Assembly: GCA_934085595.1 (NCBI GenBank)
Contig: CAKOHK010000001.1
Span: forward strand, 124,001-188,000
Direction of reading: 5' to 3'
DNA: 64,000 nucleotides
Origin: an uncultured Bacilli bacterium
Lineage (GTDB): Bacteria; Bacillota_I; Bacilli_A; RF39; UBA660
The translations under genes and the position numbers were made by a program. Positions within the stretch are counted from its first letter, which is position 1, and the number at the start of each line of letters is the position of its first letter. Shown here piece after piece: positions 26,596-36,291 of the stretch. The notes below the pieces were generated by a model. It searched no databases and was not told the origin of the DNA. It worked only from the letters and a program-made list of their open reading frames with translations.

Positions 26596-27606
26596 TTACA
26601 TAGCAAGTGCTAATTTCTCAAGACTATCATTATATTTGCTTTTAAGTCCTAGTTCTAATATCTCTCCAAAATGGTCACATAAATTATCAAACTCACTAGT
26701 TGCATAGCGATCTTGATTTGGACATATTTGATAATTAAATCCATAATCTACAAGAAATGGTCTAATTAATCTATCTTGCCATCTTTCTCCTTGATATAAA
26801 ATTACTCTTTGCCCACATACATTAACTTGCATCCATCCAAGTACTTCAGTAGCAAAACTTTCTCTTATATCAGCAGTAACGTCACATACTCTTTGATATT
26901 CTTCATATTTAGCACTCATTCTATTAAACGAATCTATATCATACTCTTTAAGTCCATCCATAAATGTTCTAAATAAACTTCCATGATCTTGTCTTCCATA
27001 ACCACCAGCAGCTTTATCATCATATTGACTAACAAGCTCACCATTAGGAAGTATCCAACCTCTAAAACTACTATTTCCACTTTTAGATGTAATATCTTCC
27101 ATAAACGAATCTATTATTTGCTTTTTATATTGTTCTCTTCTTTCTCTTTCAAGTCTTTCCCTTTCAAGTCTTTCTCTTTCGAGTCTTTCCCTTACAAGTC
27201 TTTCTCTTTCAAGTCTTTCTTGATCAATATCATCGCTTGTATTTGTTTGACTTTCTTCATTCTTAGTTTCTTCAGTAGTCTTACTAGTTTTACATAAATA
27301 AAGTGCTATTCTTTCAAGCTTTCTTATAACAGAATCTGTATTTTCACCTTTTGCAAGTTCATTTCTACAATAAGTTGTTAATTGAAGTAAACTCACTCCA
27401 GTATCACGGCTTAAAGTAAGCAATAAATCATTTAGTACTACAGCACTATTAATATTACTATAACCGTTATTTAAATTACCATATCTTACATATCCTCTAT
27501 CATCATTACTATAGATTATTTTATCATTATTATTATACTTTATATCGTTATACTTATTATTTTCAATTTTTATATTATAATATTTTTTATCATCATAATA
27601 TGACAT
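26596..27606 (-). CDS. Hypothetical protein with RLERE repeat coil
   Basis: A 336-aa protein of unknown function. The N-terminus is rich in Tyr, Asn and Asp (YYDDKKYYNIKIENNKYND). About 65-110 is a small helical domain (LTLSRDTGVSLLQLTTYCRN). A charged coiled coil with repeated RLERE follows (about 130-160). The C-terminal domain has RGWILPNGELV, HGSLFRTFMDG and VLGWMQVNVCGQRVILYQGE, a pattern I have a vague memory of in proteins of gut Firmicutes but cannot name. No signal or membrane segment. ATG preceded by AAGGGGG. Confidence 0.6.
   Translation of the reverse strand: MSYYDDKKYYNIKIENNKYNDIKYNNNDKIIYSNDDRGYVRYGNLNNGYSNINSAVVLNDLLLTLSRDTGVSLLQLTTYCRNELAKGENTDSVIRKLERIALYLCKTSKTTEETKNEESQTNTSDDIDQERLERERLVRERLERERLERERLERERREQYKKQIIDSFMEDITSKSGNSSFRGWILPNGELVSQYDDKAAGGYGRQDHGSLFRTFMDGLKEYDIDSFNRMSAKYEEYQRVCDVTADIRESFATEVLGWMQVNVCGQRVILYQGERWQDRLIRPFLVDYGFNYQICPNQDRYATSEFDNLCDHFGEILELGLKSKYNDSLEKLALAM
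27141..27219 (-). repeat. 15-bp tandem repeat encoding RLERE
   Basis: About five copies of a 15-bp unit (plus strand TCTTTCTCTTTCAAG with variants) sit inside the gene at 26596. They encode the heptad-breaking RLERE units. Copy number could vary by slippage without shifting the frame. Confidence 0.75.
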
Positions 27607-27699
27607 AGATTTACCCCCTTAATAAAAGTATTTACATTATAGCATATTTCTTCCATTTTGTCAAATTATTGTTCGTACGCAAAACCTTAAATAATATAA

Positions 27700-28155
27700 T
27701 TATTCTATATCATCTTTTTCGTATTTTTTCTTTTCTTCCATCATAAACTCAGTAATTTTATTTCCAATCTCAACAGCTCCATCAGGATCAATATTAGATA
27801 AATATACATTTTCCTTAACTGTATCTATTTCTATATCACTCCATATTAGATTCTTTCTAATCTTTAAATCATTATACATATCAGGAGTAATAGTTGTTAA
27901 AACATAACCCCATAACAATCCTTTCTGCCCTATTAATATTCTTTTATTAGTTAAAGCCATAACACAAGAATTAATAATCATAAAAGAACTTTCATTCTTT
28001 TGAGCACAAAAAGCATATAATACCTCTTCCCCAGGATTTAAATGCTTTCTAATAACTTTCGCATGAGATGTAACACGAAAAGCTACTGTCCTTTTATATT
28101 TCTTCTTAAACAACTTTGCAAGTTTAACTACATCCATTTTCTCTTTTCCTTTCAT
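27700..28155 (-). CDS. Bacterial PH-domain-like protein
   Basis: A 151-aa soluble protein. The core LNPGEEVLYAFCAQKN ... VMALTNKRILIGQKGLLWGYVLTTI ... IDTVKENVYLSNIDPDGAVE has the usual pattern of bacterial PH-like domains (bPH/YokE type): a GE.v....., then TNKR.l.. strands. Role unknown; such proteins often bind membranes or partner proteins. The ATG used overlaps the upstream kinase-like gene by 4 bp (ATGA). A second ATG at 28135-28137 has a better AAAGGA site. Confidence 0.7.
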   Translation of the reverse strand: MKGKEKMDVVKLAKLFKKKYKRTVAFRVTSHAKVIRKHLNPGEEVLYAFCAQKNESSFMIINSCVMALTNKRILIGQKGLLWGYVLTTITPDMYNDLKIRKNLIWSDIEIDTVKENVYLSNIDPDGAVEIGNKITEFMMEEKKKYEKDDIE

Positions 28156-28853
28156 TTTCTTAAAGCCCTAACATTAACCCTATCAAGCACATTATCCATA
28201 TAAAACTCACCACTAAATATATCACTATTATCTTCTCTAGGATTATAAAATCTATCAAAGATATCAGTCATTTCCCTATCAAACACACTAGAAAAATATT
28301 TATAATTTTCTCTTATTTCTCTACTTTTCATACCCATTATTATATTAGTACTTGTTATAAATAATCTCTCTTTATCTTTAGACATATCTTTGCTTACTCT
28401 TCTAACACTATCCATATCACATAATAATATATCTCCATCATTATAAAGTATATTAGAAGTATTAACATCCCAATAATTAAATCCATAAGATAATATTAAT
28501 CTATATAATTTATTAAGTTTAATAACAATATCTATTCTTTTTTCAGGATCAAGATCTCCCATTAAAAGCAATCTTCTTAAATTATCATATTCCTTATAAT
28601 ACTTCATCACATACCCAGCAAATATATCTTCTCTATTATTCCTAACAACTATCTTTTTTAAAGGAACCACTGATGATGGTATATTAAGCCTATTTAACTC
28701 TTCAATCAAATCTTCTCTATAAGCATACTCTTTAAAATCATTATATATTTTATAGCAAAACTCATCATCATGATAAATAACACTTTCATAATGTGGCACT
28801 CTTATACTATCTAGTTTATATATATTTAAGTTTTTTATATTAACTTTTTCCAT
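28152..28853 (-). CDS. Kinase-fold protein (aminoglycoside phosphotransferase/protein kinase-like)
   Basis: A 233-aa protein. FNYWDVNTSNILYNDGDILLCDMD matches the catalytic and metal-binding loops of the kinase fold (HxDxxxxN...DxD), with Tyr-Trp where His-Gly or His-Arg is usual; the catalytic Asp, Asn and the second Asp remain. The N-terminal lobe holds YKIYNDFKEYAYREDLIEEL with a probable ATP-site Lys. Coupled to the PH-domain gene by a 4-bp overlap, so the two may work together. Substrate unknown. Confidence 0.65.
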   Translation of the reverse strand: MEKVNIKNLNIYKLDSIRVPHYESVIYHDDEFCYKIYNDFKEYAYREDLIEELNRLNIPSSVVPLKKIVVRNNREDIFAGYVMKYYKEYDNLRRLLLMGDLDPEKRIDIVIKLNKLYRLILSYGFNYWDVNTSNILYNDGDILLCDMDSVRRVSKDMSKDKERLFITSTNIIMGMKSREIRENYKYFSSVFDREMTDIFDRFYNPREDNSDIFSGEFYMDNVLDRVNVRALRK

Positions 28854-28952
28854 AACTATATAATATCATATATTTGTAAAGTATACAAAATTATTAAATA
28901 AAATTAAATATTTTAATCATTATATTATATAATTACATTAGAGGTAATTTAT

Positions 28953-29885
28953 ATGAAAAAAATATTATTTGCATTTTTATCACTTTTATTAACTATTAGT
29001 ATTATCTATACTATATATTATTTTATTAGTAAAGATAATAATATTAATAAAAACGATAACAACATAACTATTAAAGAAGATGAATTAACTACTATTGGTT
29101 ATACTAAAGAAGAAGCTAAAGAAATAAGAAAACTATTTACTAAAGAAGAAATCGATACTTATTTACTTAAAACTAAATATAATGATTTATTATCATATAA
29201 AAAATGTAAAGCATTTAATATAGAAAACTTAAATAGATATATTGCTTACAAAGAAAAAAATAATTATTCTATAGAAAACATAGTTAATTATGTAGAAATA
29301 AACTTAGATAAAGAGTTCTATACCGATATTAAAGAAATAGATTCTTCTTCTATTAATAAACTTACTTTAGTAAATAAATATAATAAACTTATTGATAATT
29401 ATGAAGCATCTGATTTAATAACACTTGATAAAAATTATTCTTCAAATAAACAAAAGGTTAAATCTGAAATATTTCCATATTTAAAAAATATGTTTGATGA
29501 TGCTAAGAAAGAAGGACTTTCTCTTAAAGTAATATCTGGTTATAGAACACATTCTCTTCAAAATACTTTATTTAATAATTCGAAAAAAAGAAATGGTTTA
29601 GATCATGCATTAATGTATTCAGCTCGTCCAGGTCACTCAGAACATCAGTTAGGTTACGCTGTTGATATAAATACTGTACAAGAAAAGTTTAAAAATACAA
29701 AAGAATACGCATTCTTAAAAGATAATGCATATAAATATGGTTTTATAGAAAGATATAAAGAAGGAAAAGAGTTTATAACTGGTTATGGATATGAACCATG
29801 GCACTATAGATATGTTGGAATAGATGCTGCTAAAATCATATATGAAAATGATTTAACTCTAGAAGAATATTTATTACTTTATTAA
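28953..29885 (+). CDS. D-alanyl-D-alanine carboxypeptidase (VanY/LAS family)
   Basis: A 310-aa exported or anchored enzyme that trims peptidoglycan stem peptides. N-terminal hydrophobic segment (about 5-27), a helical linker, and the M15B domain: SGYRTHSLQNTLFNN, HSEHQLGYAVDI (zinc His and Asp) and EPWHYRYVG (catalytic Glu and zinc His). First of few plus-strand genes; GAGG precedes the ATG. Its last codons overlap by 4 bp the convergent gene on the other strand. Confidence 0.93.
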   Translation: MKKILFAFLSLLLTISIIYTIYYFISKDNNINKNDNNITIKEDELTTIGYTKEEAKEIRKLFTKEEIDTYLLKTKYNDLLSYKKCKAFNIENLNRYIAYKEKNNYSIENIVNYVEINLDKEFYTDIKEIDSSSINKLTLVNKYNKLIDNYEASDLITLDKNYSSNKQKVKSEIFPYLKNMFDDAKKEGLSLKVISGYRTHSLQNTLFNNSKKRNGLDHALMYSARPGHSEHQLGYAVDINTVQEKFKNTKEYAFLKDNAYKYGFIERYKEGKEFITGYGYEPWHYRYVGIDAAKIIYENDLTLEEYLLLY

Positions 29886-30586
29886 AATATTTTCTTAACA
29901 AACAATAAATAAAAGCATAAAACAACAAGAAAACTACAAATAGTAATTACACAAATAATTACTATTTTTTTACTATTATAAGATAGTTCCCTAACACTAT
30001 CTTCTTCACTTTTAAATACACTCTTAGTTTTACTAACATGAATAACATATTTATTATTATTCATATTGTTATTAGAAGTAATATTTACTATAACATCATT
30101 ATTCCCATCATTAAAATTCCCATTATTTTCAATCTTAACTGTACTTATAGAACTATCTGTTTCATAATTAAATCTTAAATACTCATTATCATAAGCATCT
30201 ATATAATAATCATGTATATCATTCTTAAAATCTATATCATATCCATCTATATTAAAATATTTAAATGTAGCTATATTCTCATCATCATGACTATAATTTT
30301 TATATACTCTTATAGTATACTCTCCACTCTTACTACTATTAATTTTAAATATATTTTCTCCATTAATTATATTAAAAACTCCATATCCATTTACTTCTTC
30401 ATCTTTATCTTTAGATACACTTATTAATACACTATCTTTATCACTAAAATAATTATATACTTTAGTATTTATATCAAAATAAGGTATAACACTTTCATTA
30501 TTAATTTTTATATCAGATAAAGCAAATACTCTATCAAAACAAAAAGAAAAGATACACAAAATAATTATATAAAGTTTCTTTTTCAT
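29882..30586 (-). CDS. Exported protein with cadherin-like beta-sandwich domain
   Basis: A 234-aa protein: signal peptide (about 1-22, ending RVFA), a cadherin-like beta-sandwich repeat (LSDIKINNESVIPYFDINTK with VYNY, ending YTIRVYK) and a second, degenerate one (IDGYDIDFKNDIHDYYIDAY), then a C-terminal transmembrane helix (about 208-228). Short basic tail. Likely a cell-surface structural or binding protein; no specific function seen. Confidence 0.65.
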   Translation of the reverse strand: MKKKLYIIILCIFSFCFDRVFALSDIKINNESVIPYFDINTKVYNYFSDKDSVLISVSKDKDEEVNGYGVFNIINGENIFKINSSKSGEYTIRVYKNYSHDDENIATFKYFNIDGYDIDFKNDIHDYYIDAYDNEYLRFNYETDSSISTVKIENNGNFNDGNNDVIVNITSNNNMNNNKYVIHVSKTKSVFKSEEDSVRELSYNSKKIVIICVITICSFLVVLCFYLLFVKKIF

Positions 30587-30594
30587 AGCTTCTC

Positions 30595-31863
30595 CTATAT
30601 ACTTTTTATAACTATATTATGTACTCTTTTCTTTTTATTATTTATTATAAATGCATTTTTAAATCTATTTTCCATATCATCTATGTTCTTATTATAATAT
30701 ATAATTCCAAGTATATCATTACATCTTATCTTTTTACCTAAGTTTTCATTTATGTATACTCCTACATTATAATCTATATTATCTTCTTTTTTACTTCTTC
30801 CAGCACCTAAATCAAATACTAGTTTCGCTATTTCTTCTGCATCTATTTTATTTAAATATCCTTCTTTATCACTACTTACTATATATTTATTAGCTTTAAT
30901 TTCAAATCCATTTAATGTTCCATGTTGTGCTTTTATCCATTCATAAAACTTAGCTCTTGCCATTCCACTTTTAATACTTAATATAACCATTTCTTTTGCT
31001 TTTTTAAATGTTTTATTAAGTGAAACACTTACCATAGTACTTGCTATATAAATACATAATTCATATAATCTTTTATCATATATTCCATCAAAGAACTTAA
31101 TTGCTTCTAATACTTCAAGTTTATTTCCAACATATTTTCCAAGTGGATTTTCCATATCACTAAGAACGCATATTAATTTCTTATTATATCTTTTAGCAAT
31201 ATTTTTCATAAGTTTACTAAGTTTAATAGCATCTTTCCTATTCTTCATGAAAGCACCACTACCTACTTTTAAATCTATAACTATACTATCAGCGCCACAA
31301 GCAATCTTCTTAGACATAATAGAACTTGCTATTAAAGGTATTGAATTAGTAGCTCCAATTTCATTTCTAAGTGCATATATTTTTTTATCAGCAATGCACA
31401 TATCATCACTTTGACTAATTACATAACATCCTACTTTAGATAAAATATTTTTACTCTCTTCATCACTTATATTAAGTTTATAACCGCGAATGCTCTCAAG
31501 CTTATCAGCAGTTCCACCAGTAAGTCCAAGACCCCTACCACTCATTTTAGGAACAGCCACTCCAAGAGATGCTACAATCGGAGCAACTATTATTGATACT
31601 TTATCTCCAACTCCACCAGTAGAATGTTTATCTACTATCTTTTTATCTAAAAAACTCATATCATTAACTTTACCACTTTTAATCATAACATCAGTTAAAT
31701 AATAAGTTTCTTCTTCGCTAATACCATTATTATATATATTAAGAATAAACTTACTCATATCTTTATCATTTATTTTGCCTTTAACATACCCCATAACCAT
31801 ATATTCTATTTCACTATAAGTAAGTTTTTCTTTACCAGTTTTATTAATAATCTTATCTTTCAT
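30595..31863 (-). CDS. pdp: Pyrimidine-nucleoside phosphorylase
   Basis: A 422-aa enzyme that splits uridine, thymidine or deoxyuridine with phosphate. KHSTGGVGDKVS is the phosphate-binding signature, followed by MSGRGLGLTGGTADKLESI, SQSDDMCIADKKIYALRNEI and KVGSGAFMK. The start at 31861-31863 is chosen because AAAGGGA precedes it. The C-terminal domain (AEEIAKLVFDLGAGR) is complete. Salvage partner of cdd. Confidence 0.94.
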   Translation of the reverse strand: MKDKIINKTGKEKLTYSEIEYMVMGYVKGKINDKDMSKFILNIYNNGISEEETYYLTDVMIKSGKVNDMSFLDKKIVDKHSTGGVGDKVSIIVAPIVASLGVAVPKMSGRGLGLTGGTADKLESIRGYKLNISDEESKNILSKVGCYVISQSDDMCIADKKIYALRNEIGATNSIPLIASSIMSKKIACGADSIVIDLKVGSGAFMKNRKDAIKLSKLMKNIAKRYNKKLICVLSDMENPLGKYVGNKLEVLEAIKFFDGIYDKRLYELCIYIASTMVSVSLNKTFKKAKEMVILSIKSGMARAKFYEWIKAQHGTLNGFEIKANKYIVSSDKEGYLNKIDAEEIAKLVFDLGAGRSKKEDNIDYNVGVYINENLGKKIRCNDILGIIYYNKNIDDMENRFKNAFIINNKKKRVHNIVIKSI

Positions 31864-31935
31864 ATATTCCCTTTCTATTCTATAACTATTATATAACAAA
31901 ACTTAACATATTAAAAGATAGAATCAATCTATCTC

Positions 31936-32970
31936 CTATTTATCAAGAACTAATCTCGTTAGTGAATCTGAATAATTAATTCCATTACTAAACTTACTAG
32001 CTTTATTAAAAGTATCTACACTCATAGATGCAATCATATTATACTTAAGTTCTTTTAATATCTCATCATAATATTTAGTAGTAGAAACAAGTTGATCATT
32101 ATATTTTGCATTCTCTTCAAAAACTCTTGCATCTACACTATTATCATATTTTATTAATCTTTCTATACTATCATCTCCATATAAAAATCTAACAAACACA
32201 TTTTCTAATCCAGTAGACCATAAAGAACCATTTTCATCTTTATATCTTGTATTTCTTTGAATATCATTAAGTATATCTACTATACGATCAAAATCATATG
32301 AAACCCTATATTTCCTAATCATATCGCCTTCTACTTTTAAATAAGTATCATTACTACAATTACGAAATACAAGATACCTAATATAATCTTTTTTACTTAT
32401 TTCATCTATTACTTCATAACTTATTGCTTCCATAACTGATTCATATAAACTTTTAAGATTAGGAAGATTAGAAGCTACATTTCTTTGTCTATATAACTCT
32501 CTTATTTTATATAATTCTTTAGCATTAGCATTATTATCTTCTCTTTCTTTTATTTCTTTATCTATTAAAGAAACTAAATCTTCTTCACCATTATATTTTA
32601 AAAGTCCACTAATCGCAAGAGCTCCCATATATTCATTACTAAAGCATATATCATCTAAAAAAAATTCTTCTTCATCTTCTTCATCAAAATCATAAGCAAC
32701 TCCAAGTAACATCGCAGTAAGTTTATAAAGTAAAGAATGATAAACTAATTTATATTCTATTTTTCCATCTTTACCTTCTTCTATAGTACTATCATCAAAC
32801 TTTACATACTTAAAATCAAGATCTTTTTTATCAAGAACGCCTTTATCTAACTTACTAGAATATTCAAAGTTACCCTTTCTAATCTCTAAAAATAAATCTT
32901 TAAGTTTATCATAATCAATATCTACTTTATATTTATAAAGCATTCCATCTTTTTCTTCAATATATTTCAT
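31936..32970 (-). CDS. Tandem paralog family, member 6 (unknown function)
   Basis: A 344-aa protein of an unrecognised family repeated six times in this operon. Shared features: start M(K/I)Y(I/L)EEKDGM(L/I)YKYKVDID, a middle LVSLIDKEI, YKIRELYRQR, VIDEISKKDYIRYL, a second beta region that starts again with TYLKVEGDMIRKYRVSYD, and the C-terminal YYDEILKELKY and LTRLVLDK. The two halves look alike (each opens with a short strand and a 'KYKV' stretch), hinting at an internal duplication. No signal peptide, membrane helix or known catalytic motif. GGAGG precedes the ATG. Confidence 0.7.
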   Translation of the reverse strand: MKYIEEKDGMLYKYKVDIDYDKLKDLFLEIRKGNFEYSSKLDKGVLDKKDLDFKYVKFDDSTIEEGKDGKIEYKLVYHSLLYKLTAMLLGVAYDFDEEDEEEFFLDDICFSNEYMGALAISGLLKYNGEEDLVSLIDKEIKEREDNNANAKELYKIRELYRQRNVASNLPNLKSLYESVMEAISYEVIDEISKKDYIRYLVFRNCSNDTYLKVEGDMIRKYRVSYDFDRIVDILNDIQRNTRYKDENGSLWSTGLENVFVRFLYGDDSIERLIKYDNSVDARVFEENAKYNDQLVSTTKYYDEILKELKYNMIASMSVDTFNKASKFSNGINYSDSLTRLVLDK

Positions 32971-32995
32971 TTCAAAACCTCCATTAAATACTATA

Positions 32996-33847
32996 TTATT
33001 TTTTAAGAACTAATTTTGATATTTCTTCTTCACTTACATCATTATCAAATTCCATTATTCTTGTAACTACTTCCTTAGGTCCAGTTTCAATTAATTCAAA
33101 TCTAAGTTCATTTAATATCTCATCATAATAATCTTGAGGTAAACCTACATTCATATTATATTTACTATTTGGAAACTCTATTCTAGCATCCATTAATAAT
33201 TTAATAGTTTCATCTATGTTACCATTGCTTATAGTAAGTTTATCAGCAACACCAAGTTGCTTAAAACGTTCTAAGCATCCACGTCTAAATATATTAATTT
33301 TTTCTTTTTTACTATCATATTGTATTAATGCTGAAATATATTCCTTTCCATTTAATACACCCCTTAATATCTGTTCTAAATTAGTCTTTGTCACAAAATA
33401 TTCAGAATCCATAAATCCAGTATTTTCATCCAAATTAGCAAGTATTTCTTCCATCTTTTGTCTATCAAATGTTACTTCAAATTTATAATAAGAATCACCA
33501 TCTATTTTTAAATATTGAGTTTCAGATAAAGCTAATACTTTTTTACCCTTCAAATACTCTTCTTTACTTATTTCATCTACTTTTTCAAAATCAAAGTATT
33601 TCATAAACTCATCAAATCTACCTACAAATCCAATAGGTCCAAATCGTTTAGCTATTGCTTCTTTTCTATCATATAATTTCTTTATTTCACATAATTCTTT
33701 AAATGCATTATCAAAATCTAGTGCTTTTCTAAAAGCACATTTTCTTCTTTCAATATCTTCATCTATTGATAATAGTAGTTTATCTTCTTCCCTAGCTTTT
33801 ACAAGATATTTATAAAGCATTCCATCTTTTTCTTCAATATATATCAT
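32996..33847 (-). CDS. Tandem paralog family, member 5 (internally shortened)
   Basis: A 283-aa member of the same family. It opens MIYIEEKDGMLYKYLV and then jumps to EEDKLLLSIDEDIERRK, which aligns with the middle LVSLIDEEI motif of the others. So about 100 residues of the N-terminal half are missing in frame. The rest is conserved (PQDYYDEILNELRFELI, ISKLVLKK). ATG at 33845-33847 follows GAGGAGG; the longer frame starts in the leader. It has its own consensus promoter. Confidence 0.7.
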   Translation of the reverse strand: MIYIEEKDGMLYKYLVKAREEDKLLLSIDEDIERRKCAFRKALDFDNAFKELCEIKKLYDRKEAIAKRFGPIGFVGRFDEFMKYFDFEKVDEISKEEYLKGKKVLALSETQYLKIDGDSYYKFEVTFDRQKMEEILANLDENTGFMDSEYFVTKTNLEQILRGVLNGKEYISALIQYDSKKEKINIFRRGCLERFKQLGVADKLTISNGNIDETIKLLMDARIEFPNSKYNMNVGLPQDYYDEILNELRFELIETGPKEVVTRIMEFDNDVSEEEISKLVLKK

Positions 33848-33860
33848 TTTAAAACCTCCT

Positions 33861-35047
33861 CTAATTAACACATATTATAATATGTTCTATTTTTTTTGTC
33901 AATGATAATTTCATCACTTCTTCACTTATACCTTCATCAAACTCTACTGCTTTTTTAACTTCTTCCACGCTTTCACTATCAATTAATTTAAATCTTAGTT
34001 CACTTAATATCTCATCATAGTATGCTTGAGGTTCTACTGTTAACTTCGTATTAAATTTACTATAAGGAAATTCGGCTTTAACACTCATTAATCGATCAAT
34101 AATTTTGTCTATATCATCACCCATATTATCAGCAATTTCTTTTAAACGTTTTGCATACTTACGTCTAAATATATTAATTTCTTCTTTTTCACTATCATAC
34201 TTAAGTAATGATGAAATATCTCCTCTTCCCTTTAATATACTTCTTAATATACATTCTAAATTAGTACTTATTATTATACCTTCATAATTCATAAAGCCAC
34301 TATTTTTAACTAGTTTATTAAGTATTTCTTCCATATTATCTTTATTATATGTTACTTCATATTTACAATAACTACCGCATTCTATTTTCAAGCATTGATC
34401 TTTAGATAAAGCAAATATTTCTCTATCTTTAAGATACTCTTCTTTATTTATTTCTCCTACTTTTTTGAAACTAATACAGCCCATAACTTCAGCATACTTA
34501 TCTAAAAATCCTGCAGGACTTAAAAGTTTTGACGCTACTTCTCTTTGATAATATAACTCTTCTATCTTAGAAGCTTCTTTAAGTTTACGCTCAGAATCAC
34601 GTCCATACACTCCATCATCTATTATTTTTTTCTTCCTTCTATTTCTTCATCTATTAAAGAAACTAAACTCTCTTCTCCTTCATAATTCAAAAGATTAGAA
34701 AGACCTAGTATTTGTACATAGTTACTATCAAACCTTTTACCACTAGCATATAGTTCTTTATCAAGCGCTTCAATATTATCATCAAAATCAGCTAACCTAC
34801 TTACATATTTATAAAGTTTTGAATAGTAAGTTAAATGATAACATAGTCTTTCACCAATTTTACTTTCAGTAATACTATCAGCATAACAAAAATCTAAATC
34901 ATCCGCCTTAAGTATTCCATCCTTTAATAACCTATGGTAAATAAAATTACCCTTTCTTATTTCAGAAAATACCTCTTCAAGTCTATCATAATCAATATCT
35001 ACTTTATATTTATAAAGCATTCCATCTTTTTCTTCAATATATATCAT
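33861..35047 (-). pseudogene. Tandem paralog family, member 4, split by a frameshift
   Basis: The N-terminal part (34622-35047) reads MIYIEEKDGMLYKYKVDIDY to LVSLIDEEIEGRKK and stops. The C-terminal part (33861 up to about 34628) continues in the next frame with SERKLKEASKIEELYYQREV, exactly where the other paralogs continue without a break. The shift falls at a run of seven A (T7 on plus, 34625-34631) just before TAA. One extra A, or a -1 ribosomal slip on A AAA AAA, would join both halves. At the C-terminus an A8 run shifts the natural end (SLTKK) into a short extension. Confidence 0.75.
33874..33902 (-). promoter_or_regulatory. Consensus promoter inside the paralog operon
   Basis: Perfect TTGACA (33897-33902), 17-bp spacer and TATAAT (33874-33879) on the minus strand, overlapping the end of member 4 and driving member 5. 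Confidence 0.8.
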
Positions 35048-35069
35048 CAAAAGCTCCCTTAAATCTGTA

Positions 35070-36266
35070 TTACTTTTTAAGAACTAATCTTGATACTATT
35101 TCTTTATTTATTTCACTTTCAAACTTTTCACATCTAGCATATTCTTCAAGATCCATAGTAGAAATTAAAGTAAACTTTAGTTTACTCATTATTTTTTTAT
35201 AATAATCTTGAGGTAACTTTACTTTCATATTATATTCAGCATTTGGAAAATCTTTTTTAGCCGCTTCTAATAACTCAGTTATACGCATCAAATCTTCTTC
35301 ATTTTTTCCTTTTTTATTTAACAGCTCTTCAATCTCTTTATAACGCTCATTACATTCTTTTCTGAAAATATTAATTTCTTCTTCAGCACTATTATAATTG
35401 ATAAGTTCAGAAATATTAGCTTTACGATCAAATACATCACGTAATATATCTTCTAATTTAGTGGAACGTACATAGACATAAGGTTTATATCCAGTATTTC
35501 TATATAAAGCATCAGACAATTCTCTCATATTATTTCTATTAAATGTTACTTTATATTTTTGAACATTGTTTCCTTGCACTCTTACATATGTATCATAGCT
35601 TTGATTAGTAAAGCCTAAATATTTTTCATAGTCTTCTTTACTTATCTCATCTACTTTTTCAAAACTTATAGTTTCCATAACAGATTCATATAGTTTTGAA
35701 ACATCTAAAAGACTAGCTGCTTCTTCTCTTTGATTATATAACTCTTTTATTTTATAAGCTTCCCTAAGTTTCTTATCAAAATCAAATTTATTTTTTTTAC
35801 TTTCTAACACTTTAATTCTTTCTTTAATTTCTTCATTTATTAAAGAAACTAGATCTTCTTCTCCATCATATTTTAAAAGTTCAATAAGACTTAATAGTTT
35901 TAAATATTCACTATCAATCTTTCTATCAAGAGGGTACATTTGATCAGCAAAGTATAAATCATCTCTATGACATTTAACCTCATCTTCATAGCCAAGTAAT
36001 CTACCAATAATTATATAAAGTCTTGAACAGTGAACTAATTCATAACAAGTACCCAACATATCACCATTATTAGAAAGCAAATTCTTTTGATCAAACTTTG
36101 TATATTCAAAATCTATATCATCCCAGTCATGTATATCTTTACCTAATGAACCAGTATAATAAAAATTACCTTCTTCTATCTTTAACATTAATTCTTTAAG
36201 TCTTTCTTCATCAATATCCACTTTATATTTATAAAGCATTCCATCTTTTTCTTCAATATATTTCAT
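35070..36266 (-). CDS. Tandem paralog family, member 3 (unknown function)
   Basis: A 398-aa protein, the longest member. MKYIEEKDGMLYKYKVDIDE, LVSLINEEIKERIKVLESKK, YKIKELYNQREEAASLLD, FEKVDEISKEDYEKYLGF, a second VRVQGNNVQKYKVTF, EEEINIFRKECNERYK, and the end VSRLVLKK. Predicted mixed helix and strand, soluble. GGGAGG precedes the ATG. Intergenic gap to the neighbours is about 20-25 bp, so the array is one transcription unit. Confidence 0.7.
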   Translation of the reverse strand: MKYIEEKDGMLYKYKVDIDEERLKELMLKIEEGNFYYTGSLGKDIHDWDDIDFEYTKFDQKNLLSNNGDMLGTCYELVHCSRLYIIIGRLLGYEDEVKCHRDDLYFADQMYPLDRKIDSEYLKLLSLIELLKYDGEEDLVSLINEEIKERIKVLESKKNKFDFDKKLREAYKIKELYNQREEAASLLDVSKLYESVMETISFEKVDEISKEDYEKYLGFTNQSYDTYVRVQGNNVQKYKVTFNRNNMRELSDALYRNTGYKPYVYVRSTKLEDILRDVFDRKANISELINYNSAEEEINIFRKECNERYKEIEELLNKKGKNEEDLMRITELLEAAKKDFPNAEYNMKVKLPQDYYKKIMSKLKFTLISTMDLEEYARCEKFESEINKEIVSRLVLKK

Positions 36267-36291
36267 TTTAAAACCTCCCTTAAATATAAAA

